Assembly: GCA_028622995.1 (NCBI GenBank)
Contig: JAJQJQ010000005.1
Span: 7,626,001 to 7,690,000, forward strand
Source of the DNA: Panagrolaimus kolymaensis
Taxonomy: Eukaryota; Nematoda; Chromadorea; Rhabditida; Panagrolaimidae
Direction: 5' to 3'
DNA length: 64,000 bases
Below, piece after piece: positions 11,497-23,919 of this stretch. Under the pieces are notes generated by a model. That model made no database searches. It saw only the letters and a program-made list of their open reading frames with translations, and was not told where the DNA came from. The position numbers were made by a program, and so were the translations under genes. Every line of letters starts with the position of its first letter. Position 1 is the first letter of the stretch.

Positions 11497-14400
11497 TTAT
11501 AAATTTGCACCGAAAGCAAGACGAGAAAAAATTTCTTTTACTTTGTCGATATTATCATCATTGGGACAAAGTTGAAAAGCATCTTCTTTTTCGACAGCAT
11601 TAAGGAAGTTTTTGACTCGATCATCGGCATACATCTGCAAAATTTCTTCAGTTTGACTATCATTAACTTCTCGTGGTGCTTCTGGAAGTTCTTTAATTTC
11701 CAACGCTTTTTTAAATTCAGCAGAAGCTTCTTCTTTCTTTCGAACTTCATCTACGGCATCAGGATCGTATTTACCATAATTATTTGTGAACTTGCGAACA
11801 TCAATACAATATAAAATGCTACCAAACAAGCAAGAATTCTTACAATGAGTGACACTTCCAACAAGTAAATTACCATGAGCAAAAATTTCAATTTGATGCG
11901 AAATGAAGATAAATTGAATACCACGTGAACTCATAATTTCAATGAACCGAGAAACCTTAAAAATGAAGGGTTAATTATGCAATATCAATAATAATAATAA
12001 TAAAAACTTACAAAAAGCATATTTCTACGATCTAAAGCTGCATCGAATTCATCCATTAAAACACAATTAACGTTTTTAGCTTTTCCAGCAAAAAGTAAAG
12101 CTAAAATTGCCATAGATTGTTCACCACCACTTAGATTATCAAGAGAATTTCGAGTATTTCCAGGAACGACTAAATCAAATTGAACTTTGGAATTATAAGG
12201 ATCACCAGTGCCGACAATATTCAAATAAGCTTGAGCAGTTCCATCATTATACAAAAGCTAAATCAAAAGGTTAGTATACGGATTTTATCAAACAAAAGCT
12301 TACTTTGTAATAATAATCAACATCCTTTTTCATTTTATTGAAGGTTTCCATAAAGCGATCATTTCTTTTGGTTTTTAAGTCGTTCAAATTTCGTTTTGTT
12401 TCATTCAAATCTTTGGAAAGTTTAGCAAACTTTTCGATATTAGCTCGTTCAATTTCACGAGCCTTATCAAGCCTAAAACCAAATAATTAAGATACTCTAA
12501 GTATGGGAAAATCGAACTTTTCTTTGTAATCATCAGCAGATAGTGCACCAGATTCTTTAACAGTCAATTGTTTTTCGATATCAGCAATTTCCTTCACTTT
12601 AGATTCAACTAAATTCTTACGGTTGTCATCGTTGGTCAACTAAAATGAAATATTCACATAGTAATAAACAAAGAAAAATATAAAAGATACCTGAGTTCGA
12701 TCATCATCAAAGCGAGAATAATCACCTTTACATTCAAATGGAGAAATGCGCATATCAGAAATTGATTCAGAATCACCAGGTTCGAATAATTCAATATTTT
12801 CAAAATCACCATTTAGTAAAGGCAAAACCACTTGCTTGATTCGACATTCGAAAAAAAGCTTTTGAAGATCATCAAGTAACGAAGCAAAGAGCGTTTCTTT
12901 TTCCTTGGTTGCTTTTTTAATCTTGTTTTTGATGTCTTTGATTTTCTTCAAGCGAGCTCTAAGTTCATCAAGTTCAGGTGAGATTCTTTTCATTTCTCTT
13001 TTACATTCATCATAAATTGCATTGACTCTTAAGAACTCATTATGTTTTTCACTGTTTTCATCTCTTGCTGTTTCCCATTCGCCGCGAATTACAACCAATT
13101 CATCCTTTGCAGCTTGAAGATTTTGTTCTGCACGTTGTCTTTGATCTAAAATAGAAAAGTAGTTAAAACATAAAGATTTCCAGTAAACTCACCAGCACGA
13201 GAATCGACAATGTATTCCTTTTCAGTTTGATACTTTTTGATCAGCTTTTGAATTTTTTCCTTTTTTTCATCAAAGCTCTTGCGAAGTTCGATATCTTCTT
13301 CTTGAAAAACACTAAAAAAAATATAATTTTTAAAGATTACTACCAATAAATATAACATACTCCAAATTTTGAATATTATTCTTTTCACAAAAATTAGCAA
13401 AGGTTTCTGTCGTTAACTCTTTCTTTCTTTTGTTTAATCCTTCAAGAGTATTTTCAATTTCAAGAAGCCTTGATTCAAGAGTTTCCAATTCGGAAGTTTT
13501 GCGGTTGATTATTTCTTGAAGATCATCAGCCATGCGTTGAGTATTTTCTCGTCTTTGAGCTCGATTTTTAGCTAAATTTGGGCGATCATGTTCAAACTTA
13601 GCAATCATTCCTTCAAGTTCTTTTTCTCTAGCATATTTATTAGCAATCAAGCCTTCAGATCTAGGAATATCATGCAATAAAGCCATAAGTTGTTGTTTTC
13701 GTTGTTGTAATTGTCTAAAATGAAATAATAAATAGGGATTAACAAAAAATGATGATAAACTTACTCTGCTTGGCTAGGATTAAATGGATCACCTTGAGCT
13801 AATAAAGCACCAGAGCCGCCAGTAACTGTGCCACCTTTCTTGAAAATTGTACCATCTTTTGAAACAACAGTAAAACGACGTCCTTCTTCATCTTGATACG
13901 CAACTTTGCGAGCTTGATCAGATGTATCACAGATTAAAGTTGAACCACAAACAAAATCAATAGCACGACCAACCATAGGGTTTTCATGACGAAGATTAAT
14001 GAATTGACGAACCAATTGAGCTTTTTTACTATTGATGACGCTTTGAACATCTGCACCAACTTCACGAAGGCTGAGAGAATCATCGACAGGAATAAACTTC
14101 TGTCTTGGATATTTCTTGGCTTTTAGAACTTGAATACATGCTTCAGCAGTCTGTGTTGAATCAACAACAAATGCATTCTTCCATTTTTGAAAAACTCTTC
14201 GTGCAGGTAGAGTATAAGATTCGTTTACAGGAGTACATACTTTTGAAAGAACACCAAAAACCCTTCCAGAAAATTCATTCAAAAGTTCATGTTCAATTCG
14301 ATCACGAAGTTGTTGTTTATGATTATATTCCATATTCCGTTCTTGATCAGCAAGTTGGCGTTGAATATCGTCAAGTTCTTTAGTGAAGTTTTTTCTGTTG

Positions 14401-16964
14401 GTATCATTTGCTTTGATCTGAAAATAGATAGATGAATCAGGGAAAACAAAATGAAAACAAACACAAACCTGGTCAATTTGTTCTCGGACGTCTTCCAATT
14501 GAGAATGAAAAGATTGAAGTTGTTTCTGCGCCGGGTCGTCATTACTGTCAAGCAAAGCCATTTCACGTTGTTTCTAAAATTTAATAAAAGAAAATTTTGT
14601 GAAAAACAAAAAAGAATCATAAAAACATACCGCCAAGAACTTTTCTTCATCAACTTTCAATGAATCTTTTAGAGCTTGAATTTGAGATCTGATTCTTTCC
14701 ACTTCAGATGATTTAGCTTTAATTTCATCATTGACTTTATCCCCATCCACAATTTTTTGAAGCTCATAGAATTCAGCTAACTAAACACACTAGTTTAAAA
14801 AAAGAAGGGGTCTTCTGCAGTTTAAAGTGCCCGCATTTATTTATTTTTTTACAATCTTTTTTCACTTTCACTGTTATGAAATTTTCATTATTTAAATTTA
14901 GGGACTATTAAATTTAAGACTAAAAATTTTTGGATCCATTATAAATTTAGATCCTTTATTTGTTCTCTTGGATCCTTTATTAATTTAGATCTTTTCTTTG
15001 GATCTTGGATCCATTATTTATCCTTCATTGGTTCTTGGTTCCATTATTAATTTAGATCCATTATTGGTTCTTGGATCCTTTATTAATTTAGATCCATTAT
15101 TGGTTCTTGGATCCATTATTGGTTCTTGGATCCATTATTAATTTAGGTCCATTATTGGTTCTTGGATCCTTTAAAGGTTTTTGGATCCATTATTAAAATA
15201 GATCCTTTCTTTGGATCTTGGATCCATTAATTAAACTTCATTGGTTCTTGGATCCCTTAAAGGTTCTTGGATCCTTTATTAATTTAGATCCATTATTGGT
15301 TCTTGGATCCATTATTGATTCATGGATCCATTATTTGTTCTTGAATCCTTTGTGACTCCTTCTTTGAAAGTTTGCAATTTCATATAACAAACTTTTGATG
15401 TATTGAAAATGTAGTATCTGTGGTTCAGCGGTTAGTCACGTGCCCGTCCGATCTGGCAGTTTCACAAAAGTTCGATTCACTCAAAAATGAAAAAATAAAA
15501 AAATAAAGACCGGCACTGTAAACTGCAGAAAATCCAAAAGAAGTAATAATAAAAATACTTACTTGACTTTCACCAATGCTACTTTGAGATACTCGAAGGA
15601 GCTCGTCATCAAGCGATTTTAGATCGTTTTCCAAATTCCTAAATATGAATTTTAAGAAAGAAAGAAAGAAAAGAAGAATACTTACTTAATTTTGTCATCG
15701 AGATCTTTTTGATGGTTTTCTCTCTCTTGAGATTTAGCATCCAAGGTTTTAATAAACTTCTCAATGGTAGCAATTTTTGCTTCAACGCGGGCCACTGTTT
15801 GGTTGTAAGCCTCAAACTTTGATACAGTTGTTTGGTATTCAGCTTCCTAAAATGCAACCAATAATTTCAAAAATAAAGAATTAAAAACCATACCGCTTTA
15901 ATTTTAACAGCTTCCGCTTGCCTTTCTTCCATCAAAGCTATGTTGTGTTCTTCAGTTTTTTGCTTTTCATCTTCAAGGAGCACATCTTCAGGATCAGTGA
16001 GTTCTTTCTCGAGATTGGCTTTTTGTTTTTGAAATTTACTTTCGATGGTTGTATGTCGTTTTTCAATGGGATACATTTTAAGAAGATAGTAATCGATTCT
16101 AGCATTGCTCTAAAAAAACATCGTAATAAAGATTCAAATCATTAACGCTACTACATACAAGTTTCAGCATGTCTTCTTCAATGTCTTTTCGCTTTCCATG
16201 AGCAACTGAAAGTTGGTGAAGTTCACGGCCATTTTTCTGAGCAGCATCTTGATGAGCTTTAACTTGAGCCATCATCTTTTCATGTGTTGCTTGTAGTTGG
16301 TTAAGCGGTTGTTCATATTCACATGCCCTAAAAATAAAAAATAAATTATAAAAAATACATAAGAAGTACAATCATACCCAGAGACGACGTCAATGAATTT
16401 GGTTCGATTATTGTCACCGTCATTTACCATTTTGAGAATAGAACCTTGACGAATAACAAAATTATCATTTTTGGCAAAAATTCCATGCTCTTCTAGGAAT
16501 GAAATGTATTCCTGTTTGCTCTTTTTTTCAGTGTTGATAAAGAATTCTTCTCCTCCATTTCTTTTTAGACGTCGTTCAAATTCATAGCCTTTTTCATTTT
16601 CAGATGATCCCAAAGTTATTCGAACACGAACTGAACAATGATCTGCAGATTCGTTGGAAGTTGAAGTATGGATTAGTTGCTAAAATTTGTTTGAAATTTA
16701 TTAATAATATGTTTAAAAGACTTACATTTAAGCGTTCAACTCGAAGATTCTTACTAACATCACCAAAAGCAAAAGTAATTGCATCAAAAATGTTTGATTT
16801 GCCTGAAATTTAAACAACTTTCTTTTTGAAAATAAAAATCCTATTAAATACTTACCTGTTCCATTAGGTCCAACGATAGCGTTGGTTCCAACAAAAGGAC
16901 CAATATGACGCGTATGATGATAACTTTTAAAGTTATTTATATCAACAGATTCAATAAAAACCAT
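11497..16964 (-). CDS. SMC1-like cohesin subunit (divergent)
   Basis: Seventeen predicted exons give about 1313 residues: 16964-16856, 16802-16726, 16679-16378, 16327-16159, 16109-15894, 15846-15686, 15638-15563, 14780-14631, 14573-14469, 14417-13765, 13714-13361, 13311-13193, 13145-12691, 12639-12518, 12472-12304, 12257-12012, 11955-11497. The N-terminal head has FKSY and Walker A GPNGTGKS (residues 32-39) followed by NLRVERLNQLIH. Coiled coils flank a hinge (FSGRVFGVLSKVCTPVNESY, KDGTIFKKGGTVTGGSGA) that matches SMC1 better than SMC2-6. The C-terminal head has the signature LSGGEQ (about 1121-1126), Walker B VLMDEFD and D-loop AALD. SMC1 pairs with SMC3 in cohesin for sister-chromatid cohesion. 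Oddities are Q for K in LSGGEK, MDEFD for LDEID, a short insertion before Walker B, and an acidic tail of about 110 residues. The intron at 14781-15562 contains a mobile element. One donor (GTTCGA at 12517) is weak. Confidence 0.88.
14930..15355. repeat. GGATCC-type minisatellite
   Basis: Irregular tandem repeats built from units such as TTGGATCCATTATTAATTTA and GATCCATTATTGGTTC, with at least a dozen GATCC cores. The reverse complement (GGATCCAAGAACCAATAATG) resembles the GGATCCAAGGACCTAATATC units inside the Helitron-like elements at 34-35.5 kb, which points to one dispersed family. Confidence 0.8.
15421..15480 (+). repeat. tRNA-like (SINE-type) segment with A and B boxes
   Basis: TGGTTCAGCGGTTAG (15421-15435) resembles a Pol III A box and AGTTCGATTCA (15469-15479) a B box, about 40 bases apart as in tRNA genes. 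The acceptor stem is not convincing, so this is more likely a tRNA-derived repeat or pseudo-tRNA than a working tRNA gene. It sits inside the inverted-repeat element of the SMC1-like intron. Confidence 0.45.
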
Positions 16965-17322
16965 GATGTAAGCAAAGTTACAAAAGAGTTTCTTAGAAAA
17001 ACACTTTCTTGTTGAAAATAAAATACAAAAAGTTTGAAAGTCAAAACGATTCTGAAGTTTTTCCGCCAAACTTAAGCTTTCGTCGTAAAACCAAGGGAGT
17101 CAACTGTAAGGATTTCAGATTTTGAAATCGCCATGAATCATGAATTTTTTTTAAATGTTGTTTGTTCAACAAATTCCACCAATGAATTAAACCAAATTTA
17201 TATAAAGAAATCAAAACAGAGAAAATAATGAGACCAAAATACAGTACTGGACAAAAAAATAATAAGTTATAGGAAAATAAATAAATAAATAAAAAAGAAA
17301 GACAAAATCAATTTGTAAAAAG

Positions 17323-20300
17323 TTATGGAACAAAAGTATTGACAATTTCAATTAATTCCAAGGGCAGTGAAGAACGATCATGTAAACCCGTATAACGTTC
17401 AATGCGTTGTGTAAGGGCGGCACCAAGAGATTCCAAATGCGGAATGGACCAATTATTAGTATGATCAATGGCCTAAAAAATAATATATTAGAAAATGCTT
17501 TAGCTTCAAAAAAAATTGGAACTTACAGTAACAATAACATTTTCAATCTTTTCTTTATCAATAGTAAAAATAGGATCAATTGCTTCTTCAATGTTGGAAG
17601 TTGCATTTGCAGCATTTTCTATAGCGATTATTTGGATTGGGGCTTCTGTGGCATTAGTGACCTCGGGTAAACTATCCGATTTAACACTAGGAACATCTTG
17701 AGATGTTTCATTATTTGGATCATTGACAATCACCCTATTTTCTTCAACTTCTTCTGGGGTTTTTTCTGATGAAGATGATTTCTTGTTTCTGCCATTTTTT
17801 CCTTCATTTTTATCCTCCTCTCTTTCCACAACTTCATCATTTTCTATTTCCATGACTTCATCTTCTTTAAAACCATTCAAAATGCTTCGACGGGTGCGGC
17901 GTTGAAGTTGAATAGCGATATTTGATGCAGTTGAATTACCTTTAGCTCCTTTAGCTTCATCAATCATTTTTTTCATTTCTTCAAGTTTTTCAACGAAGTC
18001 ATCATCCAGTTCCTCCTCAAATAATGCTTCAGTTATATCCACTAAAGCATAAGCGCTATTTCTAATTAAACGACTTTGGATATCTGTTTCAGGATTGTAT
18101 TCAATGGCATTATGACGAATAAGGATGACATCATCAAGGAATTGTTGCTTGTTTGTGTATTCATTTCGATTAAGCTTCGCCATCATTTCAGTCAGACAAA
18201 TAGGATTCTCAATAATTTCATAATAGTCTTCTGCGTCTTCTTTATCAACGGGTAAATTAAAAATATTAAAACGTCGATCGCGAAGAAGTTTGGAAAGAAG
18301 ATCACGAAGAAGGATGCGAAAATGTCTCAACATATTTTCATATTTTTCTTCAACACCTTTGAGTTCAGAAGGAGATAATTTTCGTGTTGGTTGAGTATTA
18401 ACTGCTTTAGGAATAGGTGGATAATCATTTGGATTAAATTCAATTGGTTCAATATAAGCTTTTTCAATGATTTCTCGAAGATATTGTGTTCGTTGGTTTT
18501 GTGAAGGAGGAAAAACTTCAAAAACATTTGAAGTCCCAAAAAGCTGTTTAATGTCATCTGAACATGTTTCATATGTTTGACGAAGAGTTGCAATCATTAA
18601 TAAAGCTGTGAAACCCACAAATGATTCAAGCCTTGAAATAAGCATATTCCAACAACCCATTGGTAGTGATGATTGAAGGACATCAATATCAGGTAAAAGT
18701 AAAACTGTGGGAGTTCCATTTGAAGTCGAACGAATAGCTGCATGAATCATTTGATTGAGAGATTCTTCAGGGTTAACTGATGAAAATAGAGTTACACATG
18801 AAATGGAATGCATTACAAGATGATCAAGACGATTAGCAATCACAGGTAAATAATAATGGGTTTGTCCTTGATTTCCATCTCCATGAATTAAAAATCGAGC
18901 TAAAAATAAATTAAATTTACTTATTTTTTTAATAACTATAGTAAAATACTTACAAGCTGGTACACTTGGTGGAGTTTCCAATGCTCTTACAACCTTTTCC
19001 AAATCAGTTTTATATAGATTATCAACATTTTGAGGTTTTAAATAACCCAATGGAATTTTTTTCTCAAATATTTCGTGAATTATTGTCTCCATTAAACATG
19101 CAAGCCTGGGATTAAGTTGTTTTGAAACAATTGAAACATCTCGACGACATGCTGGAACTATGTTCCGCATTGCTGTAATAAAATGTCCTTGATTGACTCT
19201 GATTGCATTTGGATTAACCGCAAGTTTATCAGATGTTAAATAAATATGAGGAAATTTATTTCGAATTGCAACAAGAACAGCTTCAGTGCAAAGAGCTCTC
19301 AAATCAGCTCCACAATAACCTGAAGTTTTATCCGCGAGCCATTCCATTTCAATTTCATTTGGTCGATTATCTTCATTCCAAGCTTTAGTATGAATATCTA
19401 ATATGGCTCTACGAGCTGTTTTATCTGGAAGTGAGAAACGTAGCTCGCGATCAAATCGTCCTGGACGTCTTAAAGCGGGATCAATAGAATCAAGCCGATT
19501 TGTTGCACCAATTACAACCACTTCTCCACGAGCATCAAGACCATCGATGAGAGCAAGCAATGTGGAAACAATGGAACTATGAATTTGATCTTGTCTTGAA
19601 CTTCGAACTGGAGCCAAGCCATCAATTTCATCAAAGAAAATAATGGATGGTCGCATGGAATATGCTTGATCAAAAAGCAGACGAAGCTGTCGCTCAGATT
19701 CTCCAATCCATTTACTCAAACAATCAGCACCTTTTCTCATAAAAAACGCAACCTTTCGTTCACCTTGACTGCATTCATTTGCAAGCGCTCGAGCAACAAG
19801 AGTTTTTCCCGTTCCTGGTGAACCATAAAATAGCATTCCTTTAGGTGGAGTAATTTTAAAGGTTTCAAACATTTCTGGATAAATTAAAGGGAATAATACA
19901 GTTTCTTTTAAAGATTGAAGATGAGTAGTAAGGCCTCCAACTTGATCAAATCGGACAGATCGATCTATTCCCATTGGATCAATATCTGTGCAACTATTAC
20001 CACCAAGTTGTCGAAGACGCTCTTTCATTAAATGTTTAGAATTTGCCAAATCCTTTTCTGAAATTATATTACAAGTATGTTAAAGCTATAGGTTTCAAAT
20101 ATGTATGTATGTCAACATACCAGTAATATTAACAGGCATTAAATTTTGTCGACTTTGATGCATGCTTCGCATTTGACGTCTTTGAAATTTTGCTTCATCT
20201 TTGACATCCCGCTTTGCTGCATTTGTTTCTTCATCCGATGATTCAGTTGATGATGAAGAATATCGAGTTTTTCGCTTTTCACGTAATTTTCGACGAGTAT

Positions 20301-21235
20301 TATTATTATCATTATTATTTGCAAATTTACGACGCGCGAAAACGGTTACACTTCTTATTGGTCGACGATCCGAATATGTATTGATTGGGGTTCTTTTTTC
20401 TCGTAATTCATATGTTCGTGGCCCTACGGTACTCTCACGACTTTTTGCAGTATCTTCACCATCTTCCAAATCATTTTTGGATTCTTCTTTTTCTTCTGTA
20501 TCAGCTCTTCGAAGGCTGCGTTTAGCTCGCTCAGTTACTTGAATATCAGAACGATCTAAAAATTTGGTATAAATAAGTTAAGTTAACGGAAACATTAAAT
20601 TTTACCATTTTCTTTCTCATTTTGATTTTTTGAGGTTGAAGTACGTTTAGAATTGGGAAGGTCATCATTGGTTTCAGAAACGCGACCTCGTAATCGTGTG
20701 CTTCGTCGATTATTATTTTCTTCCTCCTCTTCCTCTTCTTGGATTTCTTCGTCGCTATTTTCTTCTCCCTCATCTTCATCTCCCTCATCTTCATCCTCCT
20801 CTTCATCCTCCTCTTCATCATCTTCATTTTTGATTTGTTTACGCCTTTTAACAGGATGGTTTTGATCAACAAAATCTTCATCCTCCTCATCGGTATCCAT
20901 TTCAGCCTTTCGACGTTTAGCTGATTTTTGTTTGAGAGGCATTAAATTTTCTTCATCATCCGAATAATCAGCGCCTTCGTTGACAAAAGTAGGACGAGAT
21001 TTTCTTAATGCATATCGACCGCCGCTGTATGAAATAGGTTGAGGATTGCGTCTTTCTTTTCTCAACTAAAATTTAGATAGTAATTATCAATTCTTTTAAG
21101 CATAAATCTAACCTGTTTATTTGCTTTTTTAACCAAAGCTGAAACCATTAATGGATCCATAGCATTTTCATTTAAACTATTATAAACTCTTGAACTCGTT
21201 CGCGTTGAATGACGACGTTCATTTGGGCGAGTCAT
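17323..21235 (-). CDS. lex-1: ATAD2/LEX-1-type AAA ATPase with bromodomain
   Basis: Predicted exons are 21235-21113, 21065-20606, 20555-20121, 20057-18954, 18899-17527 and 17472-17323 (about 1214 residues). The N-terminal third is basic and highly acidic in turns, with a long E/D tract encoded around 20700-20840. The first AAA module is complete: Walker A GSPGTGKT, Walker B IIFFDEIDG, sensor 1 GATNR, and arginine finger region RRPGRFDRELRF. A second AAA module is degenerate (LLLPDIDVLQSS). A bromodomain follows, with YYEIIENPICLTEMMAKL and the acetyl-lysine-site motif NAIEYN. This order matches ATAD2, the C. elegans lex-1 product and yeast Yta7, nuclear chromatin factors that bind acetylated histones and affect nucleosome density. 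The gene lies 358 bp upstream of the SMC1-like gene on the same strand, so co-transcription is possible. Confidence 0.93.
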
Positions 21236-21938
21236 GGCTAAAGAAACGTTGTAAAATTTGTTTAAAAAAATAAGTAAATGAAAAGATATTTTAAAACTGT
21301 ATTAGGCAGTTTTCGAGTAATAATGAAAATAAAGAGAAAAAATAATTGTATATTTATTTCAAGATCAATCATGCAATTTGGGTAAAAGAAGAGTAAGTAT
21401 TATTGTAAACAAAAAAATAAAATAAAGCTCAAAGGGTTATTTTGCTGCTTTTCTTGATCAAAGATAATAAATAACCTCTTTCCCAAAATGCAATTTAGAT
21501 GAAAATATTAAAGCTCTAAATAATATGTCATTAATTTTTGTAGTATCACAAAATGGAAAAAGCAACGCGTTAAATAAGTTGATTAATTAATTTTAATACT
21601 AAAGCCAACAATAATGGATATATCCAATTGTAAATAATACGGTATTCGAACATAATTAGTAGCAACAACAAAATCCATTCGATGCCTTTCTAAAGATATC
21701 ATAGCTTTCTAAAGCGAGTTGTAAAGGTAAAACTTACTGTATCGCCATGTTAAATATTCACTAACAAAAACCTCAACAATAATAAAAGAAGATAATATAT
21801 GTATGAATTTAAGTAATACGTTAAACATCAATAAAATAATCTTTAATAAAAGCTAGCCGGCTAAATTGAGTTTACCCTTGAATAAAAAGAAAACTAATCA
21901 CTGAGAGAATGATACAGAATACTGAATACGTATGTAGC
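21236..21938. other. intergenic, no gene seen
   Basis: A+T-rich spacer that should contain the promoter of the ATAD2-like gene and the 3' end of the Q-rich gene. I find no supported exon, RNA gene or repeat. Confidence 0.5.
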
Positions 21939-23173
21939 TTAATAATAACCGGATGAAGGTGGAGGATTGTTAGGTGGAAACATTGGAAAATTATTAGAGC
22001 CATTATTGGGTGATGGATTAGGTGGAAAATTAAAATATTGCTGTTGCTGCTGATATTGTTGAGAGAATTGAAGCTGCTGCTGTTGTTGTTGCTGCTGTTG
22101 TTGCTGTTGTTGTTGCTGAATCTGCATTTGATATCCCATATTTGTGTTTCTGAATTGTGCTGGTGAAAAGCAATCATAACCTTGTGACATAGGTATATGA
22201 GTTGAATAACTGGGTGACATATACGACTGTGGTGGAGCTGACATTGGATATGAGGTTGAAGGACCAGAAGTGAAAATCTCAAAAAAAAACATTCATTTAC
22301 AGTTTAAAAAAAGAATAAAAAGTTATTCAAGAGTTATTACATCAGAAGTGGATGATAATTGAGCAGGAGGTGGTTGACGAACATTTGCACGATGAAGAGT
22401 ATGATTTTGAAATGGATTATTGGGTAATTGTTGAATTGGCGCAGTATGTGGTTGAGCTTGAATAGAAACACTTTGTGGAGGTTGAAACATTAAACTTGTT
22501 AAGATATCAGGACGATACAAAGCATAAAAGGCGCTTCCAGGATTATCATAAGTTGCTTTTTTGCTAAAAGAAAACAATTTTAATGTTGAAAGTAAAAAGA
22601 GTAAATACCATTTCTTAGCTGCAGCTCTGCATAGAAAATCGCCAGCCATAATAACTTCAACTAAAATGAAAAAGATCTTTAAAATAAAAAAACGAATAGA
22701 AAATAATCCCACTATTATCATCAAGTTTGTTCTTTTTCCAGTTGTTATAAACGTTGTTTGCCATTTGATTATTAACCATTTCGATGAAAACAGCAAAAAT
22801 CTGCGAGTCGCTTGTTGAACGTGATTTCATTTGACGAATGTTTTCAGATGGAGCTCCTAATAATTTTTCCATATATTCCTTTCTTGTAACTTCATTGACA
22901 TTTACAGCTTTGAGAAAAAGCACAACCAAGCCTAAATGATCAAACAATAAATACTTTAAACCTCAAAAATAAAACTTACATTTGCTGATACTGTCAGAAA
23001 CATCGTTTTGCTGCCGCTTAGCGGGGTTTGTTCCCATATTAGTTTTCTTTTTGAAAAGTTCTATGGCTTGTCCAATGGTCAAACCTGGTAACCTGAAAAA
23101 TGGAAAGATAAATAAATAAGAATGAATAATTTACAAAAGAACAATGCTTAAAACAAAAAGTAAAATCTTACAT
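21939..23173 (-). CDS. Q-rich/proline-rich protein, unrecognised; start codon split by an intron
   Basis: Predicted coding parts are 23173-23172 (AT), 23092-22980, 22931-22713, 22660-22609, 22563-22341 and 22277-21939 (315 residues). The first intron falls inside the initiator: AT, then GTAAG...TTTCAG, then GTTACC, giving ATG-TTA-CCA. If that intron lies only in the 5' UTR, the next in-frame start is MGTNPAKRQQ. The N-terminal half (EYMEKLLGAPSENIRQMKSR, FIEMVNNQMANNVYNN) is helical and looks like a folded domain. The C-terminal half is low-complexity, with a Q run (about 17 residues interrupted once or twice), then N/P/F-rich repeats. This composition is common in transcriptional or RNA-granule proteins, but no domain family was recognised. 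It is divergent from ASH2 across about 750 bp. Confidence 0.72.
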
Positions 23174-23919
23174 TTAAAAGTTTGTAATAGTGGCCAAAGT
23201 TATGTGAAGATGTTGATCACTAAAGATTGATTTTGGATTCAAAATATCAGAAAATATTGAATCTTATATTACTCAAGTGTTGAGAAAATGGAATATTGAG
23301 AAGATGGCAAGTTCGAAAGAGAAGACTTGCATTAACATTCACGCGCGGGAAAAGAGAGCGAGTGAAAATTAAAAAAAAGCGCCAAAGACTTTTTTATTGA
23401 ACGAGAAAGAAAAAAAAATTCGCGTCTTCGTGTTTTGTCTTCGCAAGAATTTATGGTTCAAAAATATTGGAAAAAATTATAATTTTTTTAAAGTAATTTA
23501 GTTTTAAATTAAAGCTGGTTGAAGCATAAATTAATAAACGATTAATAAATATTAGGCTCCGCTACACTTGTATAAAACTGACATCCTAAAGCAAAAAATA
23601 TGTGAAAACAATAACTGAGCTACTAAGGTTTTACATGACAAAGTCTATTAATTTCTTTTAAACGATTACAAAATTATAGCTCCAATACTGTAGTTTTTAT
23701 AATCATTTTATAATATCTAAAAGGCTATTAACAAGTTATTATCTTTTAGTAAATTCCACCTTACGATTAATCCATTTGGCGAAATGTGCTATCGTTAGCT
23801 ATTTCCAATTCAAAAAAGCTTGTTTCGTTTCACCGATTTCACCAACAATTTTTTTTAAACCAAAAAAACCTTCTATTTAGTATTTATTATTTAAATTTTT
23901 ATTTATTTATTACTTAAAA
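23174..23919. promoter_or_regulatory. divergent promoter region between Q-rich gene and ASH2 gene
   Basis: The only non-coding stretch between two divergently transcribed genes, so both promoters should lie here. A relatively G+C-rich segment at about 23339-23362 (CACGCGCGGGAAAAGAGAGC) stands out. TTTCGCGC/GCGCGGGAA-like sequences resemble E2F sites, but one match is weak evidence. Confidence 0.4.

Larger units (their letters stand above)
14813..15530. mobile_element. inverted-repeat element inside an SMC1-like intron
   Basis: The 782-bp intron (others in this gene are mostly about 45-110 bp) is bounded internally by imperfect terminal inverted repeats. The left end is TTCTGCAGTTTAAAGTGCCC from 14813, and the right end read on the minus strand is TTCTGCAGTTTACAGTGCCG from 15530 (19 of 21 bases agree over the arms). 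Between them lie a GGATCC minisatellite and a tRNA-like segment. No transposase frame is present, so it is non-autonomous. No convincing target-site duplication was found. Confidence 0.6.

Noticed and set aside
20739..20924. Plus-strand frame opposite the ATAD2 acidic tract
   Set aside because: Antisense shadow of the Glu/Asp-rich coding repeat.
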